Origin: Actinomadura physcomitrii
GTDB lineage: Bacteria; Actinomycetota; Actinomycetes; Streptosporangiales; Streptosporangiaceae
DNA length: 64,000 nucleotides
Direction: 5' to 3'
Assembly: GCF_008923205.2 (NCBI RefSeq)
Contig: NZ_WBMS02000006.1
Coordinates: 124,001 to 188,000 of the forward strand
In this document: positions 58,507 to 64,000 of the stretch, piece by piece
Position numbering within the stretch: position 1 is the stretch's first letter
How the letters are laid out: each line of letters starts with the position of its first letter
Notes under the pieces: generated by a model
What the model was told of the DNA's origin: nothing
Databases searched by the model: none
Seen by the model: only the letters and a program-made list of their open reading frames with translations
Made by a program: the position numbers and the translations under genes

Positions 58507-59098
58507 AGCCGCGGGCCCGGCCCCCGCCGCGCCCATCGCGGTGAAGATCCTCATCGCCGGCGGCTTCGGGGTCGGCAAGACGACCCTCGTCGGCGCCGTC
58601 AGCGAGATCCGGCCGCTGCAGACCGAGGAGCTGCTCACCGACCGCGGCGTCGGCGTCGACGACACCGCGGGCGTCGAGCAGAAGACCACGACGACCGTCG
58701 CGATGGACTTCGGCCGCATCACCATCCGCGACGGCCTGGTCCTCTACCTGTTCGGCACCCCCGGACAGGACCGCTTCTGGTTCATGTGGGACGAGCTGTC
58801 GTACGGCGCGCTCGGCGCGGTCGTGCTCGCCGACACCCGCCGCCTCGCCGACTGCTTCCCCGCCGTCGACTACTTCGAGAACCGCGGGCTCCCGTTCGTC
58901 ATCGCCGTCAACATGTTCGACGACGGCTACGACTACACCGAGGACGAGATCCGCGAGGCCCTCGACCTGACCGACGCCACCCCGATCGTGCTGTGCGACG
59001 TCCGGGAGCGCGCGTCCGGCAAGGAGGTGCTGACGACCCTGGTGAGGCACCTGCTGGCGGTCCACCAGGCGGAGACCGCCGGCGCCGCGGCCCGGTAG
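58487..59098 (+). CDS. Small GTPase-like protein (CvnD-like)
   Basis: 203-residue P-loop nucleotide-binding protein of the conservon type. G1 is GGFGVGKTT (about 24-32). The switch II region is GTPGQDRFWFMWDELSYGAL, and the NKxD position is NMFDDGYDY. These proteins act with CvnA-C as a bacterial analogue of a receptor-G-protein complex at the membrane. It overlaps the DUF742 gene by 20 nt, so it is co-translated. galT follows after a short gap with its own promoter. Confidence 0.88.
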   Translation: MVSKPSEAAGPAPAAPIAVKILIAGGFGVGKTTLVGAVSEIRPLQTEELLTDRGVGVDDTAGVEQKTTTTVAMDFGRITIRDGLVLYLFGTPGQDRFWFMWDELSYGALGAVVLADTRRLADCFPAVDYFENRGLPFVIAVNMFDDGYDYTEDEIREALDLTDATPIVLCDVRERASGKEVLTTLVRHLLAVHQAETAGAAAR

Positions 59099-59108
59099 GC
59101 TGCGGGCG

Positions 59109-60170
59109 ATGCACCGGACACGCGCGCGGCTCTCCGACGGCCGCGAACTCGTCTACTACGACGAGACCCCCGGAAGAGTCCCCGTCCCCGACCCGCGCGG
59201 CCTGCCGCCCGTCGAGCCGGTCTGCGAGGTCCGCCGCGACCCGCTGACCGGCGACCACGTCACGGTCACCGCGCACCGCAACACGCGCACGTTTCTGCCG
59301 CCGCCCGACCAGTGCCCGCTGTGCCCCGGCGGTCCCGCCTCGGAGATCCCCGACGACTCCTACGACGTCGCCGTCTTCGAGAACCGGTTCCCGTCGTTCG
59401 ACGCCCGCACCCCGGCGGTGCCGCCGACGGTCGACGGCGCGGAGGTGTTCGAGCGGTTCCCCGGCGCGGGACGCTGCGAGGTCGTCTGCTTCACCGACGA
59501 CCACGACGCCGCGATGGCGGACCTGCCGGTCTCCCGCGTCCGGACGGTCATCGACGCGTGGGCGGACCGCACCGCCGAGCTGTCGCGCCTCCCGGCCGTC
59601 CGGCAGGTGTTCGTGTTCGAGAACCGCGGCGTCGAGATCGGCGTGACGCTGCACCACCCGCACGGCCAGATCTACGCGTACCCGTTCATCACGCCGCGGA
59701 CCGAGCGGATGCTCGCCATGGCGTCCCTGAGTCCCGGCCTGTTCGACGACGTGCTGAAGGCCGAGCGGGAGGGCACCCGGGTGGTGCTGTCCGGCGAGCA
59801 CTGGACGGCCTACGTGCCCGCCGCGGCGCGCTGGCCCGTCGAGGTGCACCTGATGCCGCACCGGCACGTCCCCGACTTCGCCGCCCTCGACGGCGCCGAA
59901 CGCGACGAGCTGGCCGTCCTCTACCGCGACCTGCTCCGCCGCTGCGACGCCCTGTACGACACGCCGCTCCCGTACGTCGCGGGCTGGCACCAGGCGCCGA
60001 CCGGCGAGGGCCGCGACCTCGTCCGGCTGCACCTGGAGCTGTTCTCCGTCCGGCGCGCCCCCGGCAAGATCAAGTATCTGGCGGGGTCGGAGTCGGGCAT
60101 GGCGGCGTGGATCAACGACGTGCCGCCGGAGGCCGCCGCCGCCCGGCTCCGCGAGGTCGCTGCCGGCTGA
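59109..60170 (+). CDS. galT: Galactose-1-phosphate uridylyltransferase
   Basis: 353-residue Leloir enzyme exchanging UMP between UDP-glucose and galactose-1-phosphate. The active-site HPHGQ is in VTLHHPHGQIYAYP (about 178-191). The zinc-type Cys pair is in QCPLCPGG (about 69). The C-terminal HLELFSVRRAPGKIKYLAGS is typical. A TAGGCT box 7 nt before the ATG indicates a leaderless transcript. galE and galK are not adjacent. Confidence 0.92.
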   Translation: MHRTRARLSDGRELVYYDETPGRVPVPDPRGLPPVEPVCEVRRDPLTGDHVTVTAHRNTRTFLPPPDQCPLCPGGPASEIPDDSYDVAVFENRFPSFDARTPAVPPTVDGAEVFERFPGAGRCEVVCFTDDHDAAMADLPVSRVRTVIDAWADRTAELSRLPAVRQVFVFENRGVEIGVTLHHPHGQIYAYPFITPRTERMLAMASLSPGLFDDVLKAEREGTRVVLSGEHWTAYVPAAARWPVEVHLMPHRHVPDFAALDGAERDELAVLYRDLLRRCDALYDTPLPYVAGWHQAPTGEGRDLVRLHLELFSVRRAPGKIKYLAGSESGMAAWINDVPPEAAAARLREVAAG

Positions 60171-60192
60171 GCCCCGTCACTGCCGGCTGAGC
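60160..60192 (+). repeat. 13-bp direct repeat at a convergent junction
   Basis: CTGCCGGCTGAGC occurs at 60160-60172 and 60180-60192. The first copy holds the galT stop. The second lies at the end of the opposite gene. It looks like a small tandem duplication. Confidence 0.7.
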
Positions 60193-61652
60193 GTCCGGCT
60201 GATCCCGGCGGCGATCGTCGTCGCGAGCACCCAGCCCGCGACGACCAGCACGTACGCCAGCCACTGGTGCCAGCCGGCCGGCTTGAACGCCTTCTCCTGC
60301 CCGAAGTCGATGATGGGCAGCAGCAGGTCGAGGGTGTAGAACAGCGCGTTGAACGGCGGATGCTCGCCGGCCTTCAGCGGCGCGGGCGGATGCGGCCCGA
60401 ACACCGCCGTGCCCACGGCGAGCAGCCCGGCCAGCCACGCCGCCGCCCACAGCGGCCGGAACCCGTACCCGACCGTCACGTCCTGCAGGTATCCCCACAG
60501 CCGCGCGTACCGGGGCCGCGTCGACCGGTGCCGGCGCTGCTTGGCCAGCAGGACGTTCCGCGCCGCCCGGTCGTCGCCCGCCTGCCGGTACGCGGCGGCG
60601 AGCTGCTCGTACGCGTGCGGCACGTAGCCCTCCTCGTCGCGCTCCAGCATCGCGATGCGGGCCTTCGCGGGGAGCCGGGGCGTGAGCGAACCGTACGTCA
60701 GGCCGTCCAGCCAGACCGTGCCGCCGAGGGCGCCGGGCGCCGCGTGCAGCAGCCCGAACCGGCCTCGCAGCAGGTTCGCGGTGCCGTCGACCCGCGCCTC
60801 CCGCAGCCACATCTCGCCGATGACCGCGCTCGTCGCCCGCAGCGCGCAGGTCGCGTCGGAAAGGTGCGCCTGCGTCAGCACCAGCAGCCCGGGGATCGCC
60901 GCGCCGCGCACGCTCACCTCGCCGTCGATGCGCGCCCGGGTCGCGACCACGTCCGACCCGACGGTGAGGTTCTCGGCGTCGAGCGCCCGCCGGCCCGGGG
61001 CCAGCAGCACGGCCTCCCGGAGGTTCACCATGCCCGCGACGGACGCGCCGTTCAGCCGGATCTCTCCGCGCGCCTCGAGGCCGGGCGCCCAGACGTCGTC
61101 CTCGACGACGGAATGGTTGAGGTGCAGGACCTCCTCCCGCGCGCCGTCCTCGCCGAGCCGCGCGCGCTCCAGGAAGAGGGCGCCGGCCAGCCGCGCCCCG
61201 CCCAGCCGTATCTGCCCCGGGACGCGGCAGTCGGTGAGGCGCAGCACCCCGTCGACCTTGACGGTCTGCGCCACCAGGCCCGGCAGGAACGAGCCGCTGA
61301 GGTTCAGATGCCGCAGATCCGCGCCGTACAGCTCCGGCGCCTCGTCGAAACGGCAGCCCGACAGCCGCACCGGATGCGCGACGGTCGCGTACCGCAGGTC
61401 GAGCCGTTCCGAGATCCGCGCGCCGTTCACCCGCAGCGCCGCGATCTCCCCGTCGACGGCCGGGCCGAGCAGCAGCTTGCGCAGCACGCTCGCCCGCAGC
61501 GTCCGCGCGGGCCCCCAGCCGCCGCCGTGCTCGGGGTCGTCGTCGCCGTCCCGCAGGTCGACGGGCGTCCCCGTGCGGAACGCCCGCCACACGCGCCGCT
61601 CGACGGGACTCAGATCGATCGGCTCCACGACCCTGGAACCTATCGGGATCAT
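60177..61652 (-). CDS. Beta-helix/pentapeptide-like membrane-associated protein
   Basis: 491-residue protein. Residues about 55-330 are a run of short beta-helix turns (LRVNGARISERLDLRYATVA, LRLTDCRVPGQIRLGGARLA). A TPR-like helical pair follows (AYEQLAAAYRQAGDDRAARN). The C-terminus has two to three transmembrane helices (PLWAAAWLAGLLAVGTAVFG; WLAYVLVVAGWVLATTIAAG). Databases often label it membrane-associated oxidoreductase, but I see no cofactor site. ATG 61652. Confidence 0.6.
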   Translation of the reverse strand: MIPIGSRVVEPIDLSPVERRVWRAFRTGTPVDLRDGDDDPEHGGGWGPARTLRASVLRKLLLGPAVDGEIAALRVNGARISERLDLRYATVAHPVRLSGCRFDEAPELYGADLRHLNLSGSFLPGLVAQTVKVDGVLRLTDCRVPGQIRLGGARLAGALFLERARLGEDGAREEVLHLNHSVVEDDVWAPGLEARGEIRLNGASVAGMVNLREAVLLAPGRRALDAENLTVGSDVVATRARIDGEVSVRGAAIPGLLVLTQAHLSDATCALRATSAVIGEMWLREARVDGTANLLRGRFGLLHAAPGALGGTVWLDGLTYGSLTPRLPAKARIAMLERDEEGYVPHAYEQLAAAYRQAGDDRAARNVLLAKQRRHRSTRPRYARLWGYLQDVTVGYGFRPLWAAAWLAGLLAVGTAVFGPHPPAPLKAGEHPPFNALFYTLDLLLPIIDFGQEKAFKPAGWHQWLAYVLVVAGWVLATTIAAGISRTLSRQ

Positions 61653-61763
61653 CCGGTCTTCCGCCGGGCAACCGGACGACGGCGTGATCACCGCCGGAGG
61701 CGGCCTCCGCCTTTTCGCGCACTTCACGGAACGATCTCGGGCCGGTGCCCTAGCCTCCCAGGC

Positions 61764-62663
61764 ATGCCCGAAAGCGTGCTGGCGCAGGGAGCGTTCGACG
61801 GGGTCGCCGCCACGGCCGCCGGGCCGCCGCTGGCGTTCGCCTCGCGGGCCGGCCAGGGCGCGAACATCGGCCAGGCCTTCGACCTGCGCACCCGCTCCGC
61901 CCTCGGCCCGCCGATCCCCGACTTCCCCGACCACCGCGCCGAGTGGGCGTTCGGGCTGCTGCCGGGCGGCGCGCCCGTCGTGGCCTGGACGCACCGCGAC
62001 CGCGTGCACGTCCACGACCTGTCCACCGGCGGCGAGTTCACCGTCGACGGGCGGCCCGACCTGCTCGGGCTCGCCGTGCACGGCGGCCGCGGCGCCGTCG
62101 TCGCCGTCTCCGGACCGGCCAGCGACGCCCGGGTCGCCGTCCTCGACGCCCGCACCGGCGACCTGCTCGCCGAGTTCGGCGTCTGGCTCGGCCACTGGAC
62201 CGCCATCGACCGCTGGATCCTGCACGCCACCCCCGCGAGCGGCCCCCTCGTCGGCCTCGCCCGCGACACCGAGCGCACCATCGGGCTCCTCGACGTCGAA
62301 CGCGAGGAGGAGGCCGCGTCGCTGCCGTCCTCCGGCGCGCACGCGGTGCTGGCGCCCGGTCCGGACGGCCCGCCGCTCCTCGTCCAGCCGTCCGGCGCGG
62401 CCGTGCTCGTCCAATCCCTGGACGGCGACCCCGCGGTCGCGCTGCCCGCCCCGGGCGACGTCGGCGCGGTCGCCGCCGCGGTCGCGGGCGACCGGTTCCT
62501 CGTGGCCGCCGAGGCCGGCGGCGACCTGCTGGTGTGGGACGCCGCGTCCGTCACCCCGTCCCGCCGCGCGCCCGTGCCGGCGCGGGTGAACGACCTGGCC
62601 CTGGCCACGGACGGGACGCTGGTCGCGGCCACCGACGGCGGCCTGCGCCTCACATCGGCGTGA
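61764..62663 (+). CDS. Beta-propeller (WD40/PQQ-like) protein
   Basis: 299-residue cytosolic repeat protein with recurring blade endings: VHVHDLSTGGEF, VAVLDARTGDLLAEF, TIGLLDVEREEE, LLVWDAASVTP and LRLTSA. About six to seven blades. No enzyme motif; probably a binding scaffold. A TAGCCT box 7 nt before the ATG indicates a leaderless transcript. Confidence 0.6.
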   Translation: MPESVLAQGAFDGVAATAAGPPLAFASRAGQGANIGQAFDLRTRSALGPPIPDFPDHRAEWAFGLLPGGAPVVAWTHRDRVHVHDLSTGGEFTVDGRPDLLGLAVHGGRGAVVAVSGPASDARVAVLDARTGDLLAEFGVWLGHWTAIDRWILHATPASGPLVGLARDTERTIGLLDVEREEEAASLPSSGAHAVLAPGPDGPPLLVQPSGAAVLVQSLDGDPAVALPAPGDVGAVAAAVAGDRFLVAAEAGGDLLVWDAASVTPSRRAPVPARVNDLALATDGTLVAATDGGLRLTSA

Positions 62664-62675
62664 TCGCCCGCGCCG

Positions 62676-63205
62676 TCAGCCGCGTTCGGCGAACGCGGCG
62701 GCGATCCCGTCGTCCAGCACCACGGTGTGGAGGCCCACCCGCACGTCCGCCAGGGCCGCCGCGTCCACCTCGACGGGCTCGCGGCGCGGCACAGCGCCGT
62801 GCACGGCGACCCGTCCCTCGTGGACGGACCCGATCGGGCCGGCGTTGGGCGACGTGAACGCCCCGGTGCTCGCGCTGTGCGTCTTCCGCACCCACCGCGC
62901 CGCGTGGATCTCGTCGTTCAGCACCACCACCGCGCCGAGCCCGCGCGCCTGCGGCGCCACGGCCACGTGTGCGGCCACGAGGACGCCCGCCGCACCAGGT
63001 CCAGGATCCGCGCGAACGTCAGCTGCGCGCTCGGCACGGCCTCGATGTCGCGCACCTCCAGCGGCACGCCCATATCGGCCAGGCCGGGGACGGCGGCCGT
63101 CAGTTCGGCGCCGGTCAGCCGCGCGACGACCGTCCCGCCGTCGCGGCCGGGACCGTGCCCCGCCATCGCGATCGTCCCGCCCAGCGTGAACAGTGCGACG
63201 CTCAT
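62676..63205 (-). pseudogene. Asparaginase pseudogene
   Basis: The N-terminal part reads MSVALFTLGGTIAMAGHGPG (with the first catalytic Thr) and ends at LTFARILDLVRRA. The frame then shifts and continues as LGAVVVLNDEIHAARWVRKT, TSPNAGPIGSVHEGRVAVHG and stops after AAFAERG. In intact type I/II asparaginases about 50 residues with the TDTxEE active site lie between these parts, and about 80 more follow. Both are missing, so the enzyme is dead. Confidence 0.75.
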
Positions 63206-63267
63206 CCCATCCCCCTCGCTTGATCAACCTCGCCAACCTACGCCCGACGCAGGCAGCCGGGCATGGC

Positions 63268-63302
63268 GAGGCCGCCGGTGCGCGGGGCGCACCGGCGGCC
63301 TC
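63268..63302 (-). terminator. Strong hairpin terminator after the LamG gene
   Basis: 16-bp perfect stem GAGGCCGCCGGTGCGC (63268-63283) pairing with 63287-63302 around a GGG loop, 12 nt past the minus-strand stop. No U-tract. Confidence 0.85.
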
Positions 63303-63313
63303 AGGGGGTGGGG

Positions 63314-64000
63314 TCAGCGTTTGGCTATGCGGTACTGGAGACGGGCCTCGCCCGGGGTGATGGCGCGGTCGAGGAACATCAGGCCGTCCATCCGGCAGTT
63401 GCAGGGGTTCGCCTCCCGGTTGTTCTGCGGGAAGCTGCCGCCGATCTTGATGCCGCGCGGGTCGGTGGCGGAGGCGAGGTGCGGGCCCGGCGTGCCCTGC
63501 AGCTTCCAGGGGTCGCCGGACACGGTGTAGAAGCCGTCGAGGGGCTCGCCGTTCTTGTAGAGGGACATCTTGCCGGTGTCGTAGTCGAACGTGGCCGCGA
63601 GGTGCACCCAGGTGTTCTGCGGCAGGAGGGTGCGCCAGTCCGTGTTCGCGGCGAACGTCTGCGAGCTGCCGCCGTCGATGCGGCGGCCGAGCGCGACGAG
63701 CCGGAGCGTGCCGGAGACGTCGATGATCTCCAGCAGGGCGCGGACGGCGTGGCCGTCGGAGTCCCCGGTGAGGACGCCGATGAGGCCGACCGCGTTGTAC
63801 ACGTCGTCCGGGTTCGCGGTGCCCGAGTTGGGCGACGGGTTCGTGCCGGTCATCTTGAACCAGCCCGCCACGGTCGCGCCGCGCACGGCGTTGAACGCGT
63901 GCAGGGACGGGACGCCGGTGGCGGAGTAGACGCCGGCCTTCCAGTCGTCGTTGCCGGCCGTGGACGGGTTCACCTGGCCGAGCTGGATCGCGTGCCGGCG
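63314..64000 (-). CDS. LamG/concanavalin-like domain protein (partial)
   Basis: The 3' end of a minus-strand gene that continues past the window; at least 229 residues. It is a laminin-G-like jelly roll: ATVAGWFKMTG, TWVHLAATFDYDTGKMSLYK NGEPLDG, and DGLMFLDRAITPGEARLQYR at the end. Such C-terminal domains occur on secreted glycan-binding or hydrolytic proteins. The N-terminus and any signal peptide lie outside. Confidence 0.7.
   Translation of the reverse strand, partial: RRHAIQLGQVNPSTAGNDDWKAGVYSATGVPSLHAFNAVRGATVAGWFKMTGTNPSPNSGTANPDDVYNAVGLIGVLTGDSDGHAVRALLEIIDVSGTLRLVALGRRIDGGSSQTFAANTDWRTLLPQNTWVHLAATFDYDTGKMSLYKNGEPLDGFYTVSGDPWKLQGTPGPHLASATDPRGIKIGGSFPQNNREANPCNCRMDGLMFLDRAITPGEARLQYRIAKR

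Overview
The window is about 64 kb of very GC-rich DNA. GTG starts are common, genes are often joined by 4-nt ATGA/GTGA overlaps, and several genes look leaderless (TANNNT 6-7 nt before the start codon). Together with a conservon-type signalling operon, ECF sigma factors and a bacterial steroid pathway of the mycobacterial/rhodococcal type, this points to a filamentous actinomycete. An Actinomadura/Streptosporangiales-like organism is my best guess, but that is inference. I see no tRNA, rRNA, CRISPR array or intact insertion sequence.

Positions 1-38,100 are mainly a steroid (cholesterol-like) catabolic region in several transcription units. Ring opening: kstD-like, kshB, an hsaA-like paralogue, hsaC and a CoA ligase (17-6674); kshA with a small coupled Cys protein, divergent from hsaA (9865-12627); a second kstD-like gene, a KstR-like TetR regulator and an hsd4A-like dehydrogenase (13656-16935). 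Side chain: two CoA ligases, then a tight operon fadE29/chsE2-chsH2-fadE28/chsE1-chsH1-ltp2 (19760-26240), which matches the M. tuberculosis igr operon without cyp125. Rings C/D: a FadD3-like ligase and two acyl-CoA dehydrogenase pairs (32115-38119). hsaB, hsaD, cyp125 and mce4 are not in the window. Between these blocks lie gene remnants (XRE/MmyB, SDR, DUF488, alpha/beta hydrolase, MarR, DUF234 ATPase, SMI1/KNR4), marking rearrangement seams.

Two non-coding signals run through this region. One is a family of three 64-nt palindromes (27-nt arms, 10-nt loop) that start 0-1 nt after the stop codon of three steroid-region genes, with covarying base pairs. The other is a directional 15-nt motif, consensus CCGSTSAGCGGGACS, upstream of steroid units and always pointing at the gene it precedes. 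These are the best candidates for something undescribed.

Positions 26,550-32,000 hold a regulatory and miscellaneous block: a frameshifted MFS transporter, an Rrf2 regulator whose start codon lies inside a 15-bp-arm palindrome, a regulator with two MerR domains, a DUF6194 protein and a secreted CocE-type hydrolase.

Positions 38,150-64,000 look more like chromosomal housekeeping and signalling: a broken ECF sigma gene, a TetR/SnoaL/MFS unit, a PAS-GAF-SpoIIE phosphatase, inorganic pyrophosphatase, an ECF41 SigJ-like sigma factor, a CitE-like lyase, a CPBP protease, a Nudix hydrolase, a PHP phosphoesterase, a beta-lactamase-fold protein without its first metal motif, a RecB-like nuclease, an MpaB-type oxygenase, a PotD-like lipoprotein, a conservon lacking its Roadblock (CvnB) gene, galT, a beta-helix membrane protein, a beta-propeller protein, an asparaginase pseudogene and a LamG protein cut by the window end.
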